A stretch of DNA of 64,000 nucleotides from Adlercreutzia sp910585575 (GTDB taxonomy: Bacteria > Actinomycetota > Coriobacteriia > Coriobacteriales > Eggerthellaceae): NCBI RefSeq assembly GCF_951801035.1, contig NZ_CATOKT010000007.1; one strand, written 5' to 3'. Both the position numbers and the translations under genes were made by a program. Every line of letters starts with the position of its first letter. Position 1 is the stretch's first letter. Below the pieces are notes generated by a model that was not told where the DNA came from, searched no databases, and saw nothing but the letters and a program-made list of their open reading frames with translations. Of the stretch, positions 1 to 9,209 are shown in pieces.

Positions 1-185
1 GCCGCGTAGCTGGGCGCGATGCCTATGATGTTGTCGTTCCAGGGCAGTTCGACAAGCAGCCATCCCAGCACCACGGCGATGACGAAGAAGGCCACGCGCA
101 GAAGCGCGGCGGAGGTTGAGCTCGCGGCTGAAGCGGCGTTGGACGCTGTGGTCGCGGAGCCTTTTCCTTTGCTGACGATATCCAT
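1..185 (-). CDS. N-terminal fragment of a membrane protein (runs off the window)
   Basis: Only the first ~61 codons are present, from an ATG at 185 reading leftwards. The peptide begins MDIVSKGKGS, has an Ala/Ser/Thr-rich stretch to about residue 27, then one hydrophobic segment (about residues 28-45, LLRVAFFVIAVVLGWLLV) and the short sequence ELPWNDNIIGI. This looks like a cytoplasmic tail followed by a first membrane helix. It is divergent from uvrC. I do not recognise the family from this fragment; a polytopic membrane enzyme or transporter are both possible. The opposite-strand ORFs here are less plausible because they lack an RBS. Confidence 0.5.
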   Translation of the reverse strand, partial: MDIVSKGKGSATTASNAASAASSTSAALLRVAFFVIAVVLGWLLVELPWNDNIIGIAPSYA

Positions 186-381
186 GAATGCGGTAGTCCT
201 TTGGTAACGCAAGGGCGCAGAGTCTCGACGGTATCGAATCTTTCCCCCGAAAAAGTTTTATTGCAGACAGTCAAAGTATCACGAAGCAGCTCTCTCTGCC
301 GCGATCTCGCAAAAACTCCCCGTATAGACAACTCGATGGGCTGTCGCTTCTGGATATTTCGAAGAGGGGCGCGAAGGCGGG

Positions 382-387
382 TATACT
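382..387 (+). promoter_or_regulatory. -10 box TATACT six bases before the uvrC ATG (possible leaderless start)
   Basis: TATACT at 382-387 is followed by only six bases before the ATG at 394, so transcription would start at or next to the start codon. There is no Shine-Dalgarno sequence in the gap. The -35 is weak (TTCGAA at 358-363, 18-bp spacing). Confidence 0.5.
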
Positions 388-393
388 GGCACT

Positions 394-2361
394 ATGAACA
401 AGAAAGAATCCCAGCAGGAAAAACTCGCGCGCATCAAGCGCGAGCTCGACGCGGTGCCTACCCTGCCCGGGGTTTACCTGTGGAAGGATGCCGCCGGCGA
501 GGTCATCTATGTGGGCAAGGCCAAGCAGCTGCGCGCCCGCATGCGCCAGTACGTGAACTTCCAGGACGAGCGGGCGAAGATTCCGCTACTCGTAGAGGCC
601 ATTCAATCCTTCGACTATATCGTAGTGGACAACGAGCACGAGGCCCTGGTGCTGGAGAAGAACCTCATCAACCAGTACAGCCCCTTCTTCAATGCCGACT
701 TCAAGGACAATAAAAGCTATCCGTTCATCGCGCTGACCAAGGGCGACGTGTTTCCCGCCATCAAGTACACCCGCGAGAAGCATCGCTCCGATACCAAGTA
801 CTTCGGTCCCTTCACCGATGCCCGAGCCGCCCGCGAAATGATCGACATTGCCCGCCGCGTCGTGCCCCTGTGCGCGGCGTCCTGTGCCGACTGGCGCAGC
901 CTGACGCGTGCGCTGGAGAAAGACCCGCTGGCCACGCTCAAGCGCGGCAGCCGTCCTTGCTTCGATGCCCATGTGGGTTTAGGACCGGGCGCCTGCTGCG
1001 GCCAGATCACCCCTGAGGAGTACGCCAAGAACGTGCGGCGCATCGAGCGCTTTTTGGCCGGCAACCACCGAGAGTTCGTGGAGGAGCTGACCGGGGAGAT
1101 GCAGGAGGCGGCCGCCGAGCTCGACTTCGAGCGGGCGGCGCGCATCAAGAACCGCATCGACACCATCAACTCGCTGGCCGACAAACAGCACGCCGTGTCC
1201 ACGCGCAACCTGAACGCCGACGTCATTGGCTTTTTCCGCGAGGAGACCGTGGCCGGCGTCCATGTGCTCGTCATTCGCGAGGGCCGCATTGTGAACGCCA
1301 ACGAGTTCGTGCTCAACCGCGGCACCGACGTGCCCGACCAGGACCTCCTGCGCAACTTCCTCATGCGCTACTACGACACCACCACGTCCATTCCCCATGA
1401 GGTCATTGTGCGTGTGCTTCCCGAAGATGCCGAGGCCATGGGGGAGTGGCTCACCGGCAAGCTGGATTCGGCCCATGGGGCGAAAGTGCGCTTCACCGCT
1501 CCGCAGAAGGGCGAGAAGGCCGACTTGGTGGCCATGGCGGAAACCAACGCGAAGCACACGCTCATGCGCTACAAGGTGCGCACGAACTACGATGACAAGC
1601 GCATCAACAACGCCCTGCTGCAGCTGGAAAGCGCCCTGGCGCTCGACGCGCCGCCCATGCGCATCGAGTGCTTCGACATCTCCACCATCCACGGGTCCTA
1701 CACCGTGGCTTCCATGGTGGTGTTCACCGGCGGTAAGCCGGACAAGAATCAGTATCGGCGCTTCAAAATAAAGACGCCGCTTGACGAGGCCAACGACTTT
1801 TTGTCCATGCAAGAGGTGATGCGCCGGCGCTACAGCCCCGAGCGCATGGCTGACGAGCGTTTCGGCAGCAAGCCGGACCTCATCATTTTGGACGGCGGCA
1901 AGCCGCAGCTGACGGCGGCTTTGGCCATGTTCGAGGAGATGGGCATCGACGATATTGCCATCTGCGGTTTGGCCAAGCGCGACGAGGAGCTGTTCGTGCC
2001 CTGGCAGGACACGGGCCCCGTGGTGCTTCCCGGTGGGTCCGCCTCGCTGTACCTCGTGAAGCAAGTGCGCGACGAGGCCCACCGCTTCGCCATTACCTTC
2101 CACCGCGAGCTGCGCGGCAAGGGCATGACGGCCTCTATTCTTGACGACGTGGCGGGCTTGGGTCCCGTGCGCAAGAAAGCGCTGCTCAAGCATTTCAAAT
2201 CCTTCAAGAACCTGAAGGCGGCCAGCTTGGACGACATCAAGGCGGCGAAGGTGATCCCCGAGGATGTGGCCGAGGAGCTGGTGCGCGTGCTGGCGCAGTA
2301 TAATGTGCAGAAAACTGAGAAAGAAGAGCAACTTGCCGAAGAAGGAGGCCTCCATGGCTGA
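394..2361 (+). CDS. uvrC: UvrC, excinuclease ABC subunit C
   Basis: Makes the dual incisions either side of a bulky DNA lesion after UvrA/UvrB recognition. The 655-residue length is typical. The N-terminal GIY-YIG nuclease (3' incision) is visible at about residues 22-95 (PGVYLWKD, VIYVGKAKQL). A UVR helical hairpin for UvrB binding lies at about 227-257 (ELDFERAARIKNRI). The RNase H-like nuclease for 5' incision follows (IECFDIS, DLIILDGGKPQL, DEAHRFAITFHRELR), and the C-terminal helix-hairpin-helix region is at about 580-645 (VAGLGPVRKKALLKHF). The gene overlaps rapZ by 8 bp, placing it at the head of the uvrC-rapZ-yvcK-whiA cluster. The start codon sits six bases after a good -10 and lacks an SD, suggesting leaderless translation. 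Confidence 0.97.
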   Translation: MNKKESQQEKLARIKRELDAVPTLPGVYLWKDAAGEVIYVGKAKQLRARMRQYVNFQDERAKIPLLVEAIQSFDYIVVDNEHEALVLEKNLINQYSPFFNADFKDNKSYPFIALTKGDVFPAIKYTREKHRSDTKYFGPFTDARAAREMIDIARRVVPLCAASCADWRSLTRALEKDPLATLKRGSRPCFDAHVGLGPGACCGQITPEEYAKNVRRIERFLAGNHREFVEELTGEMQEAAAELDFERAARIKNRIDTINSLADKQHAVSTRNLNADVIGFFREETVAGVHVLVIREGRIVNANEFVLNRGTDVPDQDLLRNFLMRYYDTTTSIPHEVIVRVLPEDAEAMGEWLTGKLDSAHGAKVRFTAPQKGEKADLVAMAETNAKHTLMRYKVRTNYDDKRINNALLQLESALALDAPPMRIECFDISTIHGSYTVASMVVFTGGKPDKNQYRRFKIKTPLDEANDFLSMQEVMRRRYSPERMADERFGSKPDLIILDGGKPQLTAALAMFEEMGIDDIAICGLAKRDEELFVPWQDTGPVVLPGGSASLYLVKQVRDEAHRFAITFHRELRGKGMTASILDDVAGLGPVRKKALLKHFKSFKNLKAASLDDIKAAKVIPEDVAEELVRVLAQYNVQKTEKEEQLAEEGGLHG

Positions 2362-3325
2362 TGAGCAATTGAATTTGGACGCCCTGCCTGATTTCGTCAT
2401 CGTGACGGGCATGTCGGGCGCTGGCCGCACCGAGGCCATGCACGTGTTCGAGGATCTGGGTTATTTCTGCGTGGACAACCTGCCCTCGAGCCTTTTGGGC
2501 GAGCTGGTGCGGGTGAACGAGGAGACCGGCGGCGAGGGCCCGCGTCGCAAGCTGGCGGTTGTTTGCGACTCCCGCAACGGCGACTTCTTCGGCAGCCTCG
2601 ATGAGGAGCTCACCTCCATGACCGAGCAGGGCATCTCCTACAAAACGTTGTTTTTGGATGCCGCCGACGACAAGCTCATCGCCCGCTACAAGTCGAGCCG
2701 CCGTCGCCACCCGCTGTGCACGGACGGCACTACTATTTGGCAAGGTATTCAGCGCGAGCGCCATCTGCTGCTGGGCCTGCGCGATCGGGCCGACTTCGTC
2801 ATCGACACCACCGACATGCTGCCCCAGAAGCTGCGCAGCACCATCCGCTCGCTGTTCGACACGGGCAGCGAGCGCAAGGGGCTGGCGGTTACCGTCTACT
2901 CCTTCGGGTTCAAGCACGGCGCCCCCTTCGACGCCGATCTCGTCATGGACGTGCGCTTCCTGCCGAACCCCTACTACGACCCCGAGTTGCGCAGCCTGAC
3001 GGGCCTCGATGCCCCCGTGCGCGATTTCGTGCTGTTCCGCGAGGAGACCATCGAGTTTGAGAAGCGATGGCACGATCTGCTCGATGTGGTCATGCCGGGC
3101 TATGTGGCCGAGGGCAAGCAGCAGCTGGCCATCGGCGTGGGCTGCACCGGCGGCCAGCACCGTTCCGTGGCCCTGGCGGAGTCCACCGGCGACTACCTGA
3201 AGTCGAAGGGCTATCGCGTCTCGGTGGCCCATCGCGACCTGCGCTTGGCCGAGCGTGGCAAGGATGTGCTGCGCGAGAGCGACAACGTTCTCGATGCCCG
3301 GGCCAGCGCGGGAAACGAGGCCTAG
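2354..3325 (+). CDS. rapZ: RapZ family nucleotide-binding RNase adaptor
   Basis: A 323-residue P-loop protein of the RapZ/YvcJ family. RapZ in enterobacteria guides RNase E to the GlmZ sRNA; in Gram-positives the protein binds GTP/ATP and its role is less clear. The Walker A loop is GMSGAGRT (residues 19-26), with Arg in place of the usual Lys, as in many actinobacterial members. The conserved C-terminal half shows MDVRFLPNPYYDPELR and IGVGCTGGQHRSVALAE. The start at 2354 was chosen because AAGGAGG lies directly upstream and the next in-frame Met upstream (2264) would add 30 residues inside uvrC. It overlaps the uvrC stop and is 3 bp from yvcK, so co-translation is likely. Confidence 0.95.
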   Translation: MADEQLNLDALPDFVIVTGMSGAGRTEAMHVFEDLGYFCVDNLPSSLLGELVRVNEETGGEGPRRKLAVVCDSRNGDFFGSLDEELTSMTEQGISYKTLFLDAADDKLIARYKSSRRRHPLCTDGTTIWQGIQRERHLLLGLRDRADFVIDTTDMLPQKLRSTIRSLFDTGSERKGLAVTVYSFGFKHGAPFDADLVMDVRFLPNPYYDPELRSLTGLDAPVRDFVLFREETIEFEKRWHDLLDVVMPGYVAEGKQQLAIGVGCTGGQHRSVALAESTGDYLKSKGYRVSVAHRDLRLAERGKDVLRESDNVLDARASAGNEA

Positions 3326-3328
3326 GTC

Positions 3329-4489
3329 ATGGCAGTAGGCAAGAAGAAGAAAACCGAGGCGTTCCGGGTCGATCCGGCGGCCACGGCGGCGTTTTCGGCG
3401 CTGCGCAACGCGCTGCCGAATCTGCGGCCGCTCGATGAGAGCGAGAAGGCCCTTCGTGCGGTGGTTATCGGCGGCGGCACGGGCGCGCCGGTGTCCATTC
3501 GCACGCTGTTGTCCCTGGGGGTGCAGACGAGTGCCGTGGTGGCCATGGCCGACGACGGCGGCTCCACGGGCGTGCTGCGCGAAGAGGCCAACGTCACGCC
3601 GCCGGGCGATATTCGCAAGTGCCTGGTGGCCTTTGCGAAAAACCCCGCCGATCCGCTGGTTCGCGCCCTCAAGTACCGTTTCGCCGTGGCCCGCGACCAC
3701 GCGCTCGGCAACTTGCTGTTGGCAGCCCTCGAAGACGCCTGCGGGTCGTTTCCCGAGGCCATTGCCATTTGTGAGAAACTGGTAGACGCGCAGGGCCATG
3801 TCTATCCCTCCACGCTGGATCACGTGGTGCTCTCGGCCCGCACCCAGGACGGGCGCGTGCTCGACGGGCAGGCGGTGGCGTGCCATTCGAAGACGGCTCT
3901 CGCCTCCGTATGGCTCACCGATGAGGCGGGCCGTCCGCCGCGGCCCTATGAGCCGGCGCTCCAGGCTATTCGCGAGGCCGATCTCATCGTGCTCGGCCCC
4001 GGCTCGCTGTTCACCTCCATTATTCCCAACCTGCTCATTCCTGGCGTCATCGATGCCATCCGCGCCTCGCGGGGCCGCGTGCTCTTCGTGTGCGCCTTGG
4101 CCGATGTGCAGGGGGAGACCTGGGGGCTCACGGCGCGCGAGCATTTCGAGGCCCTGGCGGCCCACGGCATGGAGGGTCTCATCGATTACATGCTTGTCCA
4201 TTCGAAGGTGCCCTTGCGGGCGGAAAGTCCCGCTACGGGTTCCTTCGCGGCCATTTCCGGCGCCGATCTGGAGCACGCCTCCACGTCGGATCTGAACGAC
4301 GTGCAGCTGACCAAGGGTGTGCGGCCCATCTCCATCACCTATGCCGACGTGCTGGCCATCCAGTCGCGCGGACCTATCGTCATCAGCCGCAACTTAGTCG
4401 ACTCCGAGCAGCCCACGTGGCATTCGCCCTTCGCTTTGCGCGAGGCTTTCCAGAACGTCATCAAGCTGTCCCGCGCGCGGAGGGGCTAG
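3329..4489 (+). CDS. yvcK: YvcK/CofD-like protein (gluconeogenesis factor)
   Basis: A 386-residue member of the CofD-like YvcK family. In Bacillus it is required for growth on gluconeogenic carbon sources and for cell-wall/morphology control, and it binds UDP-sugars. The N-terminal nucleotide-binding motif IGGGTGAPVSIRTLL and the family block MADDGGSTGVLREE followed by PPGDIRKCLVAFA are clear. Later motifs include DHALGNLLLAALED and GPGSLFTSIIPNLL. A charged ~40-residue N-terminal extension (GKKKKTEAF) precedes the domain. It lies between rapZ (3 bp) and whiA (1 bp), the conserved order in Gram-positive bacteria. Confidence 0.93.
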   Translation: MAVGKKKKTEAFRVDPAATAAFSALRNALPNLRPLDESEKALRAVVIGGGTGAPVSIRTLLSLGVQTSAVVAMADDGGSTGVLREEANVTPPGDIRKCLVAFAKNPADPLVRALKYRFAVARDHALGNLLLAALEDACGSFPEAIAICEKLVDAQGHVYPSTLDHVVLSARTQDGRVLDGQAVACHSKTALASVWLTDEAGRPPRPYEPALQAIREADLIVLGPGSLFTSIIPNLLIPGVIDAIRASRGRVLFVCALADVQGETWGLTAREHFEALAAHGMEGLIDYMLVHSKVPLRAESPATGSFAAISGADLEHASTSDLNDVQLTKGVRPISITYADVLAIQSRGPIVISRNLVDSEQPTWHSPFALREAFQNVIKLSRARRG

Positions 4490-4490
4490 C

Positions 4491-5426
4491 GTGTCGTTCA
4501 CGGCCGAGGTCAAAGACGAGCTGGCCCGGGTGGCTCCCGACTGCCCGGCCTGCGAGAAGGCCACGCTCGCGGCACTCGTGCGCATCGAGGGCACGCTGTT
4601 CGTGAGCGGTCCGAATCGCTACCGCGTGGAAATTGCCACCGACGCGCCGGCCGTGGCGCGCCTGGTGGTGCGCTTGCTCCATTCGCTGTACGAGCTGAAG
4701 ACCAACCTGACTATGCGCCGTTCGGTGCTCCATAAGACGCCCAATTACCTTATCGAGGTGCCGGCCCAGGCCCACTTGGCCGAGGCCCTGCGCGACATGG
4801 GCGTGCTTTCAGCCGAGGGCGGCCTGGAGTTGGGCATCAAGGAGTCGCTGGTGGCGAAGCCCTGCTGTGCTGCCGCCTATCTGCGTGGTGCCTTTTTGGG
4901 TTCGGGCTTCATTTCGAATCCGAAGAGCGACTTCCACTTCGAGATCACGGTTGAATCCGATGCCCTGGCCGAGGGGCTCGTGGCTCTCATGGCCCGCAAG
5001 GACATTGCGGCGCGTATTATGCAGCGGCGCAACTCGTATATGGTCTATCTGAAAAGCGGCAATGCTATCCTGGAGTTCCTCGCCTTCACGGGCGCCCATC
5101 AGGCGGCGCTCTCCATGGAGGAGGAGCGCGTGGTGAAAAGCGTGCGCAACGACGTGAACCGCATGATCAACGCCGAGATTGCCAACCAGCAGAAGGCCAG
5201 CAACGCCGCTGTCGAGCAGATCTACGCCATCCGCACGGTGGTGGAGCACTACGGCATGGAGAACCTGCCGCCGGCGCTGCAGGATTTCATTCGCCTGCGC
5301 GTGCTGCACCCCGAGGCCTCGCTGAAGGAACTGGGCGAGCGCGCCAACCCGCCCCTGTCGAAAAGCGCCGTCTACCACCGCGTCCGCCGCATCGAACAAA
5401 TGATGCGCGAGATCGAGGGCAAGTAG
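4491..5426 (+). CDS. whiA: WhiA sporulation/cell-division regulator family protein
   Basis: A 311-residue DNA-binding protein with the WhiA architecture: an N-terminal LAGLIDADG-like domain (FTAEVKDELAR at the start; AAYLRGAFLGSGFISNPKSDFHFEI at about residues 125-150) and a C-terminal helix-turn-helix (LKELGERANPPLSKSAVYHRVRRI, about 278-301). WhiA controls division and differentiation genes in streptomycetes and affects division and chromosome segregation in Bacillus. The start is GTG at 4491, one base after the yvcK stop. This is the last gene of the uvrC-whiA cluster. Confidence 0.95.
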   Translation: MSFTAEVKDELARVAPDCPACEKATLAALVRIEGTLFVSGPNRYRVEIATDAPAVARLVVRLLHSLYELKTNLTMRRSVLHKTPNYLIEVPAQAHLAEALRDMGVLSAEGGLELGIKESLVAKPCCAAAYLRGAFLGSGFISNPKSDFHFEITVESDALAEGLVALMARKDIAARIMQRRNSYMVYLKSGNAILEFLAFTGAHQAALSMEEERVVKSVRNDVNRMINAEIANQQKASNAAVEQIYAIRTVVEHYGMENLPPALQDFIRLRVLHPEASLKELGERANPPLSKSAVYHRVRRIEQMMREIEGK

Positions 5427-5517
5427 GAGGCGGCACGCCAACCAGTGCCTGCGCTGCTGGACTCACTTTGGGGCGTCTGCGCGCCGGTGGGCGCGGTCAA
5501 AAATCGGTTAAGGCGGG

Positions 5518-5760
5518 GGTTTGGTTCGAAAACGCTCGATTAAGGTCAATATTCCGTTAAAGCGGGGGTTTTGTGCGGCGGGGTGGCCGGCTAAGAAAAA
5601 TGCGCTCAAGTTTTGTGACTGAATCCCCAGGTCAGCTTGGTGAGGGTTTTGGCACCAAAACTGGTGCGACATGATCGTGCTCCCAAATGCTCGCTTTTTC
5701 GCTGCAAAAGCCCCGCCTTGATCGATTTATGACCTTAATCGAGCGTTTTCGAACCAAACC
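5518..5760. repeat. 31-bp perfect inverted repeat flanking a 181-bp spacer
   Basis: Bases 5518-5548 and 5730-5760 are exact reverse complements. A further partial match outside them (TCAAAAAT at about 5497-5504 against ATTTTTGA at about 5773-5780) suggests decayed longer ends. The spacer has no convincing ORF, so this resembles a miniature non-autonomous element or long-range stem rather than an IS. Confidence 0.6.
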
Positions 5761-6109
5761 ATGCACTTGGAGCTATTTTTGACCACTGCGTTGGAGCTAT
5801 GCAGTCCCAGTGCGCAATAACCGAGGTCGCGCCGCCCAATGCCCAACCGCCGAACTTGCGTTACGCCCATGCTTAACCGTCGAACCTACCTTGTCCAATG
5901 GGCAACCTCCGGGTATGCGCTGCTCGTCGTTCTGGAGTGCAGCCCCTTGGGGGTCTGCTCTCGGCCTCTGATTGACAAAATGGAGCGTAGCCCATGCTAA
6001 TGGCCTTCTATTTGCGGTTTGTTTCGAATATACGATTTAAATAATTAATATAATCAAATAATTACTTTAAATTTACTTTCAATTAATTACTTAATGCAAT
6101 ATATGAGTA

Positions 6110-6146
6110 ATTTATTTAATTCATATATACTATGAATTAAATAAAT
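6110..6146. promoter_or_regulatory. 16-bp-arm palindrome next to an RBS: candidate autoregulatory operator
   Basis: Bases 6110-6125 and 6131-6146 are perfect reverse complements with a 5-base centre (TATAC). The element is entirely A/T-rich, lies in the AT-rich island, and ends two bases before the AAAGGAGG RBS of the gene at 6160. An operator for the ribbon-helix-helix-like protein encoded next to it is the simplest reading. An RNA hairpin controlling RBS access is the alternative. Confidence 0.55.
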
Positions 6147-6159
6147 AAAGGAGGATGCT

Positions 6160-6666
6160 ATGCGTTACCAAAGAGACGGCAGGCTCTACGACACGGATAC
6201 TGCGAAACTTGTTTTGACGGCTTCCTCTAAAGAGGGCCCGACGCATCCGCGCTTTTATCGCCAATCGCTCTATCGGAAGCGTACGGGAGAGTTTTTCCTG
6301 CATTGCGAGGGAGGACCCGAGTCCCCGGCGGCGCGCTTTACGCGTCCAGGGCAGAGCAAACCCCTGGCCGGGGCGTTCATCCAGCCCATCGACACCATCG
6401 GCGCACGCGAATTCGTGGAAGAGCACGGAGGCAGGAATGCAGGCGCGCTGCTCGACCAGTATTTTGCGGAGCCAGCCGCTCAGGTGCGCATCACTGCCGT
6501 CATCGATCGCCAAGCCGACGCGATGCTGCGGCGCCTTCAAGCCGCTGATCCGACGGCTCGCTCCCAAGGCGATATCATCTCCAAAGCCCTTAAAGCGTAC
6601 TTCCGGGCAACGCGCATCGACGGTGTCGAAGAGGTGTCGCCCCTCGATGCGCGTCTGGTTCGGTAA
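6160..6666 (+). CDS. Small protein: unknown N-terminal domain fused to a ribbon-helix-helix-like C-terminus
   Basis: A 168-residue protein with a strong RBS (AAAGGAGG) and ATG at 6160. Residues 1-95 resemble a widespread uncharacterised family of small bacterial proteins. They show a hallmark series of YDTDTAKLV, LYRKRTGEFFLHCEGGPES and a PIDTIGAREFVEEHGG-type block; family recognition is from memory, not a search. Residues ~107-142 (VRITAVIDRQADAMLRRLQ, then GDIISKALKAYF) follow the strand-helix-helix pattern of MetJ/Arc-type DNA-binding domains. It stands alone between whiA and gap, behind an AT-rich island and a long palindrome, suggesting acquisition and self-repression. An antitoxin is conceivable, but no toxin is adjacent. 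Confidence 0.7.
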   Translation: MRYQRDGRLYDTDTAKLVLTASSKEGPTHPRFYRQSLYRKRTGEFFLHCEGGPESPAARFTRPGQSKPLAGAFIQPIDTIGAREFVEEHGGRNAGALLDQYFAEPAAQVRITAVIDRQADAMLRRLQAADPTARSQGDIISKALKAYFRATRIDGVEEVSPLDARLVR

Positions 6667-6752
6667 AAGCCCTGACAGACGCCTGACTAAATGTCAATGT
6701 CTCTTTGATTGTGCACGTGCCACGCTTTTCCAGGCCAAATGCTTTCGTGGCG

Positions 6753-6766
6753 TTACCGTTCGGTAA
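6753..6766 (+). promoter_or_regulatory. TTACCG-TT-CGGTAA palindrome upstream of gap
   Basis: A 6-2-6 perfect palindrome 85 bp before the gap start. A poor -10-like TAAACT follows at 6776-6781. It could be an operator for a glycolytic repressor such as a CggR-type protein, but no regulator gene is adjacent. Confidence 0.3.
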
Positions 6767-6850
6767 GGTTCGTAGTAAACTATAGGCGCTGACAAGCGAA
6801 CCCATGTCGACTGTTCGGCATCTCGAGTATCTTGTGAAAGGAGATACCCT

Positions 6851-7861
6851 ATGACAACCAAGGTAGGCATTAACGGATTCGGCCGTATCGGACGTCTCGT
6901 GTTCCGCGCCATGGCCAACGACCCCGATGTGGAAGTGGTGGCCGTTAACGACCTGGGCGACAAGGCCGCTCTCGCTCACCTGCTGAAGTATGACTCCATC
7001 CATGGCCGCGCCTTCGACACCGTTGAGGTTGTCGATGACGGCATCGTGGTTGACGGCCAGCATGTCACCATGCTCTCCGACCGCGATCCCGCGAACCTGC
7101 CCTGGGGCGAGCTGGGCGTCGACGTGGTTGTCGAGTCCACGGGCTTCTTCACCGACGCCAATGCTGCCAAGGCCCATCTGGATGCCGGCGCTAAGAAGGT
7201 CGTCATTTCCGCTCCCGCCAAGAACGAGGACATCACCATCGTCATGGGCGTGAACGACGGCGATTACGATCCCGAGAAGCACAACATCATCTCCAATGCT
7301 TCCTGCACTACCAACTGCCTCGCTCCCTTCGCCAAGGTGCTGCTCGACAACTTCGGCATCAAGCGCGGCTACATGAACACCATCCACTCCTACACCAACG
7401 ATCAGAAGATCCTCGATCTTCCCCACAAGGACCTGCGTCGCGCCCGTGCCGCCGCCATGTCCATGATCCCCACTACTACCGGCGCCGCCCGCGCTGTGTC
7501 CCTGGTGCTCCCCGAGCTCAAGGGCAAGCTGGACGGCTTTGCCACCCGCGTTCCCACCCCGGACGGCTCTATGGTCGACCTTACCGTCGAGCTTGAGAAG
7601 GATGTGACGGTGGACGAGATCAACGCCGCCATGAAGGCCGCCGCGGAAGGTCCGCTCGAGGGCATTCTCGAGTACACCGAGGATCCCATCGTGTCCATCG
7701 ACATCGTGGGCAACGACCACTCCTCCATCTTCGACTCGAAGCTCACCATGGTCATGGGCGGCGAGGGCAACTTCGTGAAGTGCGTGTCCTGGTACGACAA
7801 CGAGTGGGGTTACAGCAACCGTGTGAAGGACCTCGTTAAGATTCTGCTCCCCGAGGCGTAA
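6851..7861 (+). CDS. gap: Glyceraldehyde-3-phosphate dehydrogenase, type I
   Basis: Cytosolic glycolytic enzyme oxidising glyceraldehyde-3-phosphate with NAD+ and phosphate to 1,3-bisphosphoglycerate. The 336-residue length is standard. The N-terminal Rossmann motif GINGFGRIGRLVFRA, catalytic Cys in SNASCTTNC (about residues 148-155), and NEWGYSNRVKDL near the C-terminus are all present. Asp32-type specificity (VNDLGD) suggests NAD+ use. RBS AAAGGAGA is 8 bases before the ATG. It is first in a gap-pgk-tpiA-gpmI-secG run, but an intrinsic terminator separates it from pgk, so gap can be expressed in excess of the later genes. Confidence 0.97.
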   Translation: MTTKVGINGFGRIGRLVFRAMANDPDVEVVAVNDLGDKAALAHLLKYDSIHGRAFDTVEVVDDGIVVDGQHVTMLSDRDPANLPWGELGVDVVVESTGFFTDANAAKAHLDAGAKKVVISAPAKNEDITIVMGVNDGDYDPEKHNIISNASCTTNCLAPFAKVLLDNFGIKRGYMNTIHSYTNDQKILDLPHKDLRRARAAAMSMIPTTTGAARAVSLVLPELKGKLDGFATRVPTPDGSMVDLTVELEKDVTVDEINAAMKAAAEGPLEGILEYTEDPIVSIDIVGNDHSSIFDSKLTMVMGGEGNFVKCVSWYDNEWGYSNRVKDLVKILLPEA

Positions 7862-7876
7862 AAGAACGACGTGTTC

Positions 7877-7914
7877 CGAAAAGCCTGGCTCATTTGGGTC
7901 AGGCTTTTCGTTTT
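7877..7914 (+). terminator. Intrinsic terminator between gap and pgk
   Basis: 11-bp perfect stem CGAAAAGCCTG (7877-7887) with its complement at 7900-7910, followed by TTTT. The pgk RBS begins three bases later, so pgk relies on read-through or a promoter inside gap. Confidence 0.75.
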
Positions 7915-7927
7915 AGAAAGGATGAAC

Positions 7928-9112
<1,185 letters not shown>

Positions 9113-9125
9113 CTGCAACTAGTAC

Positions 9126-9152
9126 GGGACGCTGCCTACGGGGCGGCGTCCC
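9126..9152 (+). other. GC-rich hairpin between pgk and tpiA
   Basis: GGGACGC (9126-9132) pairs with GCGTCCC (9146-9152). There is no clear T-run, so it is more likely a processing or attenuation hairpin than a strong terminator. Confidence 0.4.
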
Positions 9153-9209
9153 GCCCGTTTGGCCCCTCGAAACGACGTCCCGCCATCGCGGGCTCCAGAA
9201 AGGAACGAC

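Larger units (their letters stand above)
5427..6159. other. 733-bp non-coding region with inverted and direct repeats and an AT-rich end
   Basis: No supported gene. The left part carries a 31-bp perfect inverted repeat (listed separately) and three variants of a motif built around AAGGCGGGG (about 5501-5524 and 5551-5573 on plus, 5706-5728 on minus). A small hairpin with arms GCACCA/TGGTGC lies within 5650-5670. Three degenerate direct repeats of about 22 bp (related to GCCCAATGCCCAACCGCCGAA) occur at about 5833, 5864 and 5892. From about 6010 to 6150 the base composition drops to very AT-rich, unlike the rest of the window, and leads into the small gene at 6160. Confidence 0.6.

Noticed and set aside
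2237..4276. 679-codon open frame on the minus strand opposite rapZ/yvcK
   Set aside because: Shadow of high-GC codon bias; its translation has no domain and the plus-strand genes are unambiguous. The same applies to long minus-strand frames at 9919-12042, 31819-33153, 33319-35388, 49606-51225 and 56723-59362.
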